Source of the DNA: an uncultured Dialister sp.
GTDB lineage: Bacteria; Bacillota; Negativicutes; Veillonellales; Dialisteraceae
Assembly (NCBI GenBank): GCA_900314595.1
Contig: OMVW01000044.1
Location: 1-12,683, forward strand
DNA: 12,683 nt
Direction of reading: 5' to 3'
Made by a program: the position numbers and the translations under genes. Shown here in pieces: positions 6,492 through 12,683 of the stretch (positions are counted from its first letter, which is position 1; each line of letters opens with the position of its first letter). The notes beneath the pieces are model-generated. The model searched no databases and was not told where the DNA came from. It saw nothing but the letters and a program-made list of their open reading frames with translations.

Positions 6492-7022
6492 TTACTGGCG
6501 GACTTCCACTTTTTTATAGTAGGAAGATACCGCTTCTTTCCAGCGATGCTGGGATTTGATGATAGTCTCTATAAATTCTCTGGCCGCTCCATGCCCGCCG
6601 CTGCAGGTGGAAATAAAAGCGGCTTCTTTTTTATTTTCATTCATCCCGTCAGCGGGACAGCCGGAATAACCGACTTTTTCAAAAAGGGGAAGGTCGTTCA
6701 GGTCGTCCCCCATGTAGGCCGCCTCATCCCAGGAGAGACCATACCGGTCAAGAAGTTCTGCGAGGGCGGATACTTTGTCGCTGATGCCCATAAGGACGAA
6801 ATCGCAGGATAATTCTTTCGCCCGGTTTTCTACCAGGATGGAACGCCTGCCGGTGATGAATCCGGTCTTGTAGCCCATGCGGTGGGCCAGCGCAAGGCCA
6901 AGGCCATCATGGGCATTGAAAAGTTTATAAGCTTCTCCCTCCGGTCCCATGACCAGGTTACCGTCTGTCAGGGTTCCGTCTACATCAAAAGCGATGAGTT
7001 TAATCTTTTTTGGTGCTTTCAT
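6492..7022 (-). CDS. kdsC: 3-deoxy-D-manno-octulosonate-8-phosphate phosphatase KdsC
   Basis: A 176-residue HAD-superfamily enzyme of the small capless C0 type that hydrolyses Kdo-8-phosphate to Kdo. Motif I is DVDGTLTDG (nucleophile and acid-base Asp residues at its start), motif II the Thr of FITGRR, motif III probably the Lys in SDKVSAL, and motif IV GDDLNDLP; the KdsC hallmarks FNAHDGLG and GYSGCPADG are present. The length fits the family. The ATG at 7022 shares one base with the kdsD stop (TGATG) and lies seven bases after GGGGG; a GTG one codon upstream (7025) is an equally in-frame alternative giving 177 residues. KdsD, made just before it, supplies the precursor of the same pathway. 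Confidence 0.94.
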   Translation of the reverse strand: MKAPKKIKLIAFDVDGTLTDGNLVMGPEGEAYKLFNAHDGLGLALAHRMGYKTGFITGRRSILVENRAKELSCDFVLMGISDKVSALAELLDRYGLSWDEAAYMGDDLNDLPLFEKVGYSGCPADGMNENKKEAAFISTCSGGHGAAREFIETIIKSQHRWKEAVSSYYKKVEVRQ

Positions 7023-7990
7023 CACATGACCCCCTGCTTCAGAAGGTCTGTGATATGAAGCATACCGATGGCCTTTCCTTCTTCCACTACGGGAAGGACA
7101 GTAATGGGATGGGGCTTATGCTGCTCCATGCGGTGCAGCGCTTCTGCCGCCAGTCTTTCTTTTGAAATCAGCTGAGGATTCTTCGTCATGGCTTCCCTGA
7201 CCGGACGGATAAGGAAATCCATGCCTTTTTCCAGTCCCCGGCGGACATCCCCGTCTGTCATGAGACCTTTCAGTCTTCCTTCCTCATCCACCACGGATAC
7301 GGCGCCCAGCCCTTTGTCCGTCATCACAAAGAGTGCATCCTTGACGGAAGCATTTTCAGAAATCAGAGGATTTTCATCCCCTTTATGCATGACCATATCC
7401 ACCGTCAGGAGAAGTTTCTTACCCAGAGATCCGCCCGGATGGAAAATAGCAAAATTATCTGCCGTAAAGTGATGTCTTTCCATAAGGCATACGGCAAGAG
7501 CATCGCCCAAGGCAAGGGCCGCAGTTGTCGAACTTGTGGGAGCCAGGCCCAGGCTGTCCGCTTCTCTCTTCACTCCGGCATCCAGCACGGCATCTGCATT
7601 TTTTGCAAGAGTGGAATTTGTCTTCCCTACGACTGCGATAAGTTTGGCGCCGATTCGCTTGAGGGAAGGAAGAATATTCAATACTTCAGCGGTTTCACCA
7701 CTGTTGGAATAAGCAATCACCACATCTTCCGCAGTCACCATGCCCAGATCTCCGTGAATGCCTTCTGCCGGATGAAGGAAGAAAGCCGGAGTGCCGGTGG
7801 AAGCCATCGTGGCAGCCACCTTGCGGGCGATATGGCCGGATTTGCCCATGCCTGTCAGCACCACACGGCCTTTCGCATTTTCGATAAGCCGTACAGCTTC
7901 TTCAAACTGGCCATCCAGTTTATCTACCAGTGAAACCACTGCATCTGCTTCGTCGCGAAGAACCCTTGAAGCTGTTTCAATGACTGACAT
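7022..7990 (-). CDS. kdsD: D-arabinose-5-phosphate isomerase KdsD
   Basis: A 322-residue KpsF/GutQ-type isomerase converting D-ribulose-5-phosphate to D-arabinose-5-phosphate, the first step towards Kdo. A SIS domain (about 35-175) shows TGMGKSG (46-52), PAEGIHGDLG (74-83) and the sugar-phosphate loop SNSGET (95-100); FHPGGSLGK (183-191) leads into two CBS domains (about 205-255 and 268-320), the usual arrangement. A GAGGAGG site sits just before the ATG. It is the first gene of its unit, with a candidate TATAAT box 40 bases upstream, and its stop overlaps the kdsC start. Paralogues such as GutQ have the same reaction, but the operon context argues for KdsD. Confidence 0.95.
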   Translation of the reverse strand: MSVIETASRVLRDEADAVVSLVDKLDGQFEEAVRLIENAKGRVVLTGMGKSGHIARKVAATMASTGTPAFFLHPAEGIHGDLGMVTAEDVVIAYSNSGETAEVLNILPSLKRIGAKLIAVVGKTNSTLAKNADAVLDAGVKREADSLGLAPTSSTTAALALGDALAVCLMERHHFTADNFAIFHPGGSLGKKLLLTVDMVMHKGDENPLISENASVKDALFVMTDKGLGAVSVVDEEGRLKGLMTDGDVRRGLEKGMDFLIRPVREAMTKNPQLISKERLAAEALHRMEQHKPHPITVLPVVEEGKAIGMLHITDLLKQGVM

Positions 7991-8029
7991 AGTGCCTCCT
8001 CTAAGAAATGGAAAATTTGATTATTCTTT

Positions 8030-8035
8030 ATTATA
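8030..8035 (-). promoter_or_regulatory. Candidate -10 box for the kdsD-lptF/G unit
   Basis: TATAAT on the minus strand, 40 bases before the kdsD ATG and followed by an A/T-rich leader. No good TTGACA-like -35 is seen at 16-18 bases (CACCGA at 17). Given the 449-base gap behind it, a promoter here is likely, but its exact parts are uncertain. Confidence 0.45.
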
Positions 8036-8109
8036 CAATAGATTGGTGTCGTTCGGTGAGATTTTGGATAGAATCACCGGAGACAACCCGAAAAACAAAA
8101 AGAAAACTT

Positions 8110-8246
8110 TATAATGAACAGCTTTTGAATCGGGGCTGTCGGGATTATCGGGAAGGTCGGGGCTGTCGGGAAGGTGTGCCGCTTCGCGGCACGAGTTTAT
8201 ATGGGGACTCTGCGCAGACGGGGCAATTAACCATTAACCATTAACC
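8110..8246 (+). repeat. Composite intergenic element, copy B
   Basis: Read on the plus strand, against the direction of the genes: TATAAT (8110-8115); CTTTTGAA; five perfect 9-base units TCGGGNNNN (8130-8174); a hairpin GTGCCGC-TTC-GCGGCAC (8176-8192); a conserved block containing GTTTATATGGGGACTCTGC (8193-8213); then three perfect ATTAACC heptamers (8226-8246). From the first T of TATAAT to the array is 20 bases in both copies. Copy A (236-366) has the same order with a different but equally paired stem. Similarity continues weakly beyond the heptamers. The inverted orientation relative to the neighbouring genes argues against a simple 3'-end signal. Confidence 0.8.
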
Positions 8247-8398
8247 CGAATGTACATTTTTTCAAAAAAAGTTCCTTCCGGCATAGGGTGATTCATCTTA
8301 TAGCCATTACCCATTACCTATTCCTCATCGGCCCTCACATACCATTTCCTGTCACGAATGTCTTCCAAGAACTGCGGACTGACCACTGATAACTTTTT
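8226..8398 (+). repeat. Three clusters of degenerate 7-base repeats
   Basis: The gap between kdsA and kdsD contains three heptamer clusters: ATTAACC three times (8226-8246); ATTACCC, ATTACCT, ATTCCTC (8306-8326); ACTGACC, ACTGATA, ACTTTTT (8378-8398). Cluster starts are 80 and 72 bases apart. Each spacer is about 50-60 bases and unlike a CRISPR spacer in that related spacer text recurs in other gaps. No protein-coding frame with a ribosome site was found in this gap. Confidence 0.65.
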
Positions 8399-8424
8399 AT
8401 TCAGCTTTCTATCGTTCAGTCCGC
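8374..8424. repeat. Nine-base inverted repeat just downstream of kdsA
   Basis: GCGGACTGA (8374-8382) and TCAGTCCGC (8416-8424) are perfect inverted copies separated by 33 bases, beginning 16 bases after the kdsA stop codon. No T tract follows on the minus strand, so it is not a standard terminator. It might protect the 3' end of the waaA-kdsA transcript or act as a Rho-related structure; this is inference. Confidence 0.4.
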
Positions 8425-8439
8425 TTTACAAAAATCCGC

Positions 8440-9285
8440 TTATTTCCCCGGAACCAGTCCTTTTTCTTTATCCTTCTTCACCACATTGTTGATGGCAATG
8501 AGGTCTTTCAGCAGATCTTCCAGGGAAGAAAGATAGAGCATATTGGTGGAATCGGAGAGCCCTTCCGGAGGATTGTCATGGACTTCCATGAAGAATCCGT
8601 CTACGCCGGAAGCAGCAGCGGCTCTGGCGAGATAGGGAATGAATTCACGCTGTCCGCCGGTGGTATTTCCCATGCCTCCCGGAAGCTGGACGCTGTGGGT
8701 TGCATCGAAAATAACAGGATAGCCGAACTGGCGCATAATCGGGAAAGAACGCATATCCACCACAAGATTATGATAACCGAAGGATGCGCCTCTTTCTGTA
8801 ATGGCGATATTCGGGTTGCCTGCTTCTTCCAGTTTTCCGATGACATTTTTCATATCTTCCGGTGCCATAAACTGGCCCTTTTTCACGTTCACCGGTTTAC
8901 CCGTCTTTGCCGCGCCGTATACGAGATCGGTCTGGCGGCAGAGGAATGCCGGAATCTGGAGCATATCCAGCACCTGGGATGCCGGAGCGAGCTGTGTCAC
9001 GTCATGGACATCGGAAAGTACAGGAACCTGCAGTTCCTTTTTGATGGATGCAAGGATTTCCAGGCCCTTTTCCAGTCCCGGTCCGCGGAAAGAATTGTAA
9101 GAAGAACGGTTTGCCTTGTCATAGGAAGCTTTAAAAATGTACTGTACACCCAGACGCTCGCAGATTTTCTTGATTTCACGGCCGATCATGAGGGTCCTGT
9201 CATATCCTTCAATGACACAGGGGCCGGCGATGAGGAAGAGCTTGCTTCCGTCGATGGTTAAGTTGCCTACATGGATTGTTTTCAT
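8440..9285 (-). CDS. kdsA: 3-deoxy-8-phosphooctulonate synthase KdsA, metal-dependent type
   Basis: A 281-residue TIM-barrel enzyme condensing arabinose-5-phosphate with phosphoenolpyruvate to Kdo-8-phosphate in the cytosol. Family text includes FKASYDKANRSS (51-62), FRGPGLEKGL, LSDVHD (90-95), VKKGQFMAPEDM and ERGASFGYHNLVVDMRS. The metal-binding set of the class II enzymes is complete: Cys23 in AGPCVIEG, His197 in DATHS, Glu234 in FMEVH and Asp245 in LSDSTN, all shifted by a constant 12 residues from the Aquifex aeolicus ligands as I recall them. The E. coli enzyme, of the metal-independent class, has Asn in place of the Cys. The ATG overlaps the kdsB stop as ATGA. It is the last gene of unit 1. 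Confidence 0.97.
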   Translation of the reverse strand: MKTIHVGNLTIDGSKLFLIAGPCVIEGYDRTLMIGREIKKICERLGVQYIFKASYDKANRSSYNSFRGPGLEKGLEILASIKKELQVPVLSDVHDVTQLAPASQVLDMLQIPAFLCRQTDLVYGAAKTGKPVNVKKGQFMAPEDMKNVIGKLEEAGNPNIAITERGASFGYHNLVVDMRSFPIMRQFGYPVIFDATHSVQLPGGMGNTTGGQREFIPYLARAAAASGVDGFFMEVHDNPPEGLSDSTNMLYLSSLEDLLKDLIAINNVVKKDKEKGLVPGK

Positions 9286-10013
9286 AAGTGGTTCCTTTCG
9301 AAATATTCATTGACTTTTTTCAGATCTGCTTCTGTATCGATTCCGATATCTTCCGAATTCAGCCGGATGACACCGATTTTGTAACCCATTTCCAGTGCCC
9401 TGAGCTGTTCCAGGGATTCCGTCTTTTCCAGCGGTGTCTGTTCCATTTTCGCATAGGAAAGGAGGAAATCACGCCGATAGGCATAGATGCCCACGTGTTT
9501 CAGCGGCGGTTCCACGAAATCATGTCTCGGGTAGGGAATAAGGGATCTTGAGAAATAAAGAGCTTCTCCCCTGCGGCTTACTACGACTTTGACAGCGGAA
9601 GCATCATCGTATTCATCTTCATGAAGAGGGGTAGCTACGGTAGCCATGTCCAGTTCCGGATGGTCCAGGAGGTCTTTCGCCAGATTATCGATGATATCCG
9701 GGTCAATCAGAGGTTCATCGCCCTGTACGTTGACAATGATATCATATTCCGGATATTTTTCCGCCACTTCTGCCAGCCTGTCCGTACCTGTGGGGTGGTT
9801 CACGGAAGTCATGACCACATTTCCGCCAAAAGACTTCACTTCTTTTTCAATAGCTTCATGGTCGGTGGCTACGATGACGATATCCGGTACTTTGGCCCGG
9901 ATGGCCCTTTCATAGACACGGTGCACCAGGGTTTCTCCCGCAATCATCCGGAGCGGTTTTCCCGGAAGCCTCGTAGAGGCATAGCGGGAAGGAATAATAC
10001 AGGCTACTTTCAT
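9282..10013 (-). CDS. kdsB: CMP-Kdo synthetase (3-deoxy-manno-octulosonate cytidylyltransferase) KdsB
   Basis: A 243-residue cytidylyltransferase that activates Kdo with CTP to CMP-Kdo, the donor used by WaaA. Visible are the nucleotide-binding PSRYASTRLPGKPL (8-21), PTGTDRLAEV (74-83), NVQGDEPLI (95-103, Asp99 a probable metal ligand), KHVGIYAYRRDFL (172-184), LEQLRALE (201-208) and GIDTEADL (224-231, second metal Asp226). The length matches the family. The start is the ATG at 10013: GGGAGG lies seven bases upstream, and the ATG shares one base with the lpxK stop (TAATG). Another in-frame ATG five codons upstream would put that ribosome site inside the gene. Confidence 0.97.
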   Translation of the reverse strand: MKVACIIPSRYASTRLPGKPLRMIAGETLVHRVYERAIRAKVPDIVIVATDHEAIEKEVKSFGGNVVMTSVNHPTGTDRLAEVAEKYPEYDIIVNVQGDEPLIDPDIIDNLAKDLLDHPELDMATVATPLHEDEYDDASAVKVVVSRRGEALYFSRSLIPYPRHDFVEPPLKHVGIYAYRRDFLLSYAKMEQTPLEKTESLEQLRALEMGYKIGVIRLNSEDIGIDTEADLKKVNEYFERNHL

Positions 10014-11119
10014 TATAAGTCCTCCCATTGTTGTTTTAACAATTCCAGGCCTTCCGGGAAGGTCATTTCTATTTCCAGTACGTAAAAGGGTATCTCTGAT
10101 TCATGGATACTTGAAAGTTTCATCATTTTTACTGCATCTTTTTCCGTAATCAAAACGCAGTCTGCGCCGGATAAAGCGGCTTCGGAATCGCATTTCCTTA
10201 TATCTTCCTCCGTATAGGCATGGTGGTCGTCAAAGGCCATCTCTCCCACCGGAATGAAACCTGCTTCTTTAGCGGTTTCGCCAAAGGCAGCCGGATTTCC
10301 GATGCCGCTCATGAGGTATGCTCTCTTTCCTTTCATTTCCGAAAGAGGCCCTTCATGGATACGGCCTTTCCAGTCATCATAATGGACTGCTTTCGCCGGA
10401 CTGTGGCAGGAAGTGGTCACCGGGATTCCGGGAGCCAGCTTTGTGAGGCGGTTCTTTATTTCTTCTATTTTCGAAGGCTCTGCCTGATCGCTCTTTGTAA
10501 TAATGAAGAGCGATGCCCGTTTCAGGGCAGAGAGCGGTTCCCTGAGGAGACCTCTCGGCAGGGCATGTTCATAACCAAAAGGATTGGTCGCATCGAGAAG
10601 GATGATATCCCTCTCTCTTTTCAGTTTCCAGTACTGAAACCCATCATCCAGAAGGAGCAGGTCCGCTCCCAGGCGCTTTGCCCGTTCTGCGGAAATAATC
10701 CTGTCCTTTCCGACCAGTATAGGGACTTTCGGCAGTTTCAGGGCCATCATGTATGGTTCATCGCCCGCCATCTTCTGGGAAACGAGGATTTCCTTTCCGT
10801 CAGAAACGATGCCTCCCTGTTTTTCCAGACCGCTCCGGTACCCGCGGCTGATGACAGCCGGATGACGGCCGGCCGCAGTCAATAATTCTGCCAGCCGGAT
10901 GATGCAGGGCGTCTTTCCCGTGCCGCCGGCAGTGATATTTCCCACGCTGATCACCGGAATACCGGCATCCAGTGCATGAGAAGATGCGTTTTTCTGTTTT
11001 TTTGTCACCTGGGAGAGGTAAATTCCTTCCAGACTTTCAAGAATGGAAAGCGCCAGCCTGTCCTTCCCCGAAGGGTGCGGATTCTTCATGAGGCCGGTGA
11101 CGTAACTTTCAAGACTCAT
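10013..11119 (-). CDS. lpxK: Tetraacyldisaccharide 4'-kinase LpxK
   Basis: A 368-residue P-loop kinase that phosphorylates the 4' position of the lipid A disaccharide to give lipid IVA at the inner membrane. The P-loop is GNITAGGTGKTP (60-71, Lys69), followed by SRGYRS (91-96), GDEP (119-122) and LLLDDGFQYWKL (155-166, with the conserved DDGFQ), then ATNPFGYEHALPRGLLREP (178-196). The N-terminal 50 residues probably make the membrane-contacting helix. Length is slightly above E. coli LpxK (328). GAAGGAG stands before the ATG, which overlaps the waaA stop as ATGA. The waaA-lpxK adjacency is common in this group of bacteria. Confidence 0.96.
   Translation of the reverse strand: MSLESYVTGLMKNPHPSGKDRLALSILESLEGIYLSQVTKKQKNASSHALDAGIPVISVGNITAGGTGKTPCIIRLAELLTAAGRHPAVISRGYRSGLEKQGGIVSDGKEILVSQKMAGDEPYMMALKLPKVPILVGKDRIISAERAKRLGADLLLLDDGFQYWKLKRERDIILLDATNPFGYEHALPRGLLREPLSALKRASLFIITKSDQAEPSKIEEIKNRLTKLAPGIPVTTSCHSPAKAVHYDDWKGRIHEGPLSEMKGKRAYLMSGIGNPAAFGETAKEAGFIPVGEMAFDDHHAYTEEDIRKCDSEAALSGADCVLITEKDAVKMMKLSSIHESEIPFYVLEIEMTFPEGLELLKQQWEDL
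10021..10026 (-). promoter_or_regulatory. Ribosome binding site that fixes the kdsB start
   Basis: GGGAGG on the minus strand, seven bases before the ATG at 10013 and overlapping the codons of the alternative upstream ATG at 10028. It supports the shorter kdsB. Confidence 0.75.
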
Positions 11120-12438
11120 GCTCGCTCCTTCAGCTTGATTCCATATTCTTTGACCAGTTCTTTAAAAGCGTCGATATTTCTTTCCGTAGCCCCCTGGTTT
11201 TCATGGACCACTTCCAGTGCGGCCCTGCCCATTTTTTCCATTTTTTCCGGATGGTCCAGAAGGTCAAAAAGAGTTTTCTCAAATGCATTTTCATCCGGTG
11301 TCATGATGCACACGCCCCGGCTGGTAAGAAGTTCGAATATTTCCTGGAAATTGAACATGTAGGGTCCTACGAGCACCGGTTTGCCGTGAGCTGCCGGTTC
11401 AAGGATATTGTGGCCGCCCACTTTCACAAAGCTGCCACCTACAAAAACTACATCGGCCAGGCTGTAAAGACGGCCCAGCTCACCAATGGTATCCAGGATG
11501 ACCACCTGTGTTCCTTCTCCATCGTCTTCCTCACTGCCCATTTTGGAACGGCGGATGACGGAAAGATCATGATGCTTGATCATGAATTTCACGGTAGGTG
11601 CGCGGGTGATTTCGCGGACTGCCAGGAGAAGCCTGGCATCCGGATATTTTTCAAGGATTTTTTTGAAAGTGCGGACTACGATTTCCTCTTCTCCGCCGTG
11701 GGTGGAACCTGCCACGATGATGGGACCCTTCCCGTCAAAGCGGAATTCTTTGCGCAGCCTGTCTCTTTCTTCTTCTGAAACTTCCGCATAAGTCTGGTCG
11801 TACTTCGTATTTCCTGTAATGGTTACCCTTTCCGGCAGGGCGCCCATGGAAATGATACGTTCCTGATCGATTCTGGACTGCATGCAGAATTTACGGATCT
11901 GGTAAAGCATGCGAGTGGTAAATCTTTTAATCAGGGAATACCGCTTCATGGACCTTCCGCTGATTCGTCCGTTCATCATCATGACAGGAATTTTCTTCCT
12001 CCATGCCAGACGGAGGAAATTCGGCCACAGCTCGGTTTCGATGAGGATGATCGCCTTCGGATTGACGATATTCACGATTCGTTCCGTAATAACCGGCAGG
12101 TCAAAAGGAAAGAAAATGTGTCCGTCCGCTTCCGGGATGATCCGCTGTGCCATGCGGTGGCCTGTGGCAGTAACCACGGAGACTACCACCATTTCATCGG
12201 GATACTTCTTTTTCAGTTCCCTCACGATAGGGCTGGCTGCCACCACTTCCCCAACGGAAGCCGCATGAACCCAGATCGCATTGTGATCGGCAATCTGGAG
12301 CAAGGTCGGTGTAGGCATGATGCCTGCACTCTGTTTCAAACGGTCGTAGAATCCTTCTTCAAAAACGAGCCGGTATATGAGGATCGGGATTTGAAGGATC
12401 CAGTAGGCTACCAGACAAATGTTGTAGAACCAGTACAA
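11116..12438 (-). CDS. waaA: Kdo transferase WaaA (KdtA)
   Basis: A 440-residue GT-B glycosyltransferase that moves Kdo from CMP-Kdo to lipid IVA on the cytoplasmic face of the inner membrane. An N-terminal hydrophobic anchor (about 3-24) is followed by WVHAASVGE (56-64, Glu64 the expected catalytic base), TATGHRMA (90-97), ETELWPN (134-140), NGRIS (156-160) and, in the C-terminal domain, AGSTHGGEE (243-251) and GGSFVKVGGHNILEP (334-348). The start is TTG at 12438, six bases after AAGGAG; there is no ATG before residue 41, inside the conserved region. Where E. coli-type enzymes read PRHPER, this one reads VREITR (274-279). How many Kdo residues it adds cannot be told. It is the first gene of the cluster seen here. 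Confidence 0.95.
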   Translation of the reverse strand: MYWFYNICLVAYWILQIPILIYRLVFEEGFYDRLKQSAGIMPTPTLLQIADHNAIWVHAASVGEVVAASPIVRELKKKYPDEMVVVSVVTATGHRMAQRIIPEADGHIFFPFDLPVITERIVNIVNPKAIILIETELWPNFLRLAWRKKIPVMMMNGRISGRSMKRYSLIKRFTTRMLYQIRKFCMQSRIDQERIISMGALPERVTITGNTKYDQTYAEVSEEERDRLRKEFRFDGKGPIIVAGSTHGGEEEIVVRTFKKILEKYPDARLLLAVREITRAPTVKFMIKHHDLSVIRRSKMGSEEDDGEGTQVVILDTIGELGRLYSLADVVFVGGSFVKVGGHNILEPAAHGKPVLVGPYMFNFQEIFELLTSRGVCIMTPDENAFEKTLFDLLDHPEKMEKMGRAALEVVHENQGATERNIDAFKELVKEYGIKLKERA

Positions 12439-12444
12439 AGGTAT

Positions 12445-12450
12445 TCTCCT
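12445..12450 (-). promoter_or_regulatory. Ribosome binding site supporting the TTG start of waaA
   Basis: AAGGAG on the minus strand, six bases before the TTG at 12438. It is the only plausible start signal upstream of the conserved hydrophobic anchor. Confidence 0.7.
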
Positions 12451-12478
12451 TTTCTTGGAAATACGGGGGATGAACAGT

Positions 12479-12586
12479 GGTTAGTGGTTAGTAGTTAGTG
12501 CCTCATGGTTCCATGCAGGATTTTTAATTCCCGGATGGAAAGCACTGAAAACTAATGGCTAACTGCTAACTGCCAACTGCTAATTG
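12479..12586. repeat. Two heptamer clusters upstream of waaA
   Basis: GGTTAGT twice and AGTTAGT (12479-12499), then CTAATGG, CTAACTG, CTAACTG, CCAACTG, CTAATTG (12552-12586), 73 bases from start to start. The last cluster ends exactly where the 97-base inverted repeat begins. The spacer contains TTCC-CGGAT-GGAA (12527-12539), the same small hairpin as in the left gap, and a CATGG/CCATG inverted repeat (12504-12515). I see no convincing -10/-35 pair for waaA here, so its promoter may lie beyond the window. Confidence 0.75.
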
Positions 12587-12683
12587 CAATGTCATTAACT
12601 TAAGAAATTCATAAAATAGTTCAAGTACGCATCGAAAGGTGCGTGCTTTTTTGTGCAAAAAAGTCGAAAAAAATACGACAAAA
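12587..12683. repeat. Right arm of the 97-base perfect terminal inverted repeat
   Basis: Exact reverse complement of bases 2-98, running to the last base of the window. The left end has one extra base outside the repeat. Both ends stopping at the same point of the same repeat is what one expects where an assembly cannot choose between several copies. Confidence 0.93.
12625..12652 (+). terminator. Rho-independent terminator hairpin in the right arm
   Basis: GTACGCATC-GAAA-GGTGCGTGC followed by six T, now facing out of the window on the plus strand. No plus-strand gene precedes it in the window, so here it has no obvious client; it may only be part of the repeat, or block antisense transcription leaving the waaA upstream region. 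Confidence 0.6.

Noticed and set aside
8055..8078. GGTGA/TCACC inverted repeat upstream of the kdsD -10 box as an operator
   Set aside because: Only five paired bases over a 14-base loop; too short to separate from chance.
7791..8244. Plus-strand frames overlapping the kdsD start and the middle gap
   Set aside because: They are antisense to kdsD and continue into the 9-base array and heptamers; no ribosome site and no recognisable domain.
2..12683. Transposon or integron with 97-base terminal inverted repeats
   Set aside because: The content is a housekeeping LPS cluster with no transposase, integrase or cargo gene, and no target duplication can be seen because the window ends at the arms.

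Overview
The window carries a lipopolysaccharide (LPS) gene cluster, all on the minus strand, from a bacterium with an outer membrane. The gene set and order (waaA-lpxK-kdsB-kdsA, then kdsD-kdsC-lpxL-lptC-lptA-lptB-lptF/G, then a DUF3084 gene and a RuvC-like gene), strong AGGAGG-type ribosome binding sites and Firmicute-like terminators point to a diderm Firmicute of the class Negativicutes. A Dialister/Megasphaera-like member of the Veillonellales is my best guess, from gene content and style only. There is no rRNA, tRNA, CRISPR array, transposase or phage gene.

Layout, read right to left (direction of transcription). Unit 1 (12438 to 8440) is waaA, lpxK, kdsB, kdsA, each overlapping the next by 1-4 bases. 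A 449-base gap (7991-8439) filled with repeats separates it from unit 2. Unit 2 (7990 to 2248) is kdsD, kdsC, lpxL, lptC, lptA, lptB and an LptF/LptG-type permease; it has a candidate promoter in front of kdsD and ends at a clear Rho-independent terminator (2202-2236). Unit 3 (2023 to 393) is a DUF3084 membrane coiled-coil protein and a RuvC/YqgF-like nuclease-fold protein, with its own candidate promoter and a terminator at the left edge.

Together the genes make CMP-Kdo from ribulose-5-phosphate (KdsD, KdsA, KdsC, KdsB), phosphorylate lipid A (LpxK), transfer Kdo to it (WaaA), add a secondary acyl chain (LpxL), and supply the inner-membrane and periplasmic parts of the LPS export bridge (LptB, LptF/G, LptC, LptA). 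Absent here are the early lipid A genes, MsbA, LptD/E and a second permease. The DUF3084/RuvC-like pair is the least understood part.

The non-coding DNA is the most unusual part. The two ends are perfect 97-base inverted copies of each other (2-98 and 12587-12683), each with a GAAA-loop terminator hairpin. The three long gaps share a family of 7-base tandem repeats grouped in clusters 68-80 bases apart. Two gaps also carry, in opposite orientations, a composite element: a TATAAT box, five 9-base units, a hairpin at a fixed position whose stem differs between copies but stays paired, and a conserved 21-base block. I see no sign that the protein-coding genes form a new system; they are a standard LPS pathway plus a conserved uncharacterised pair.
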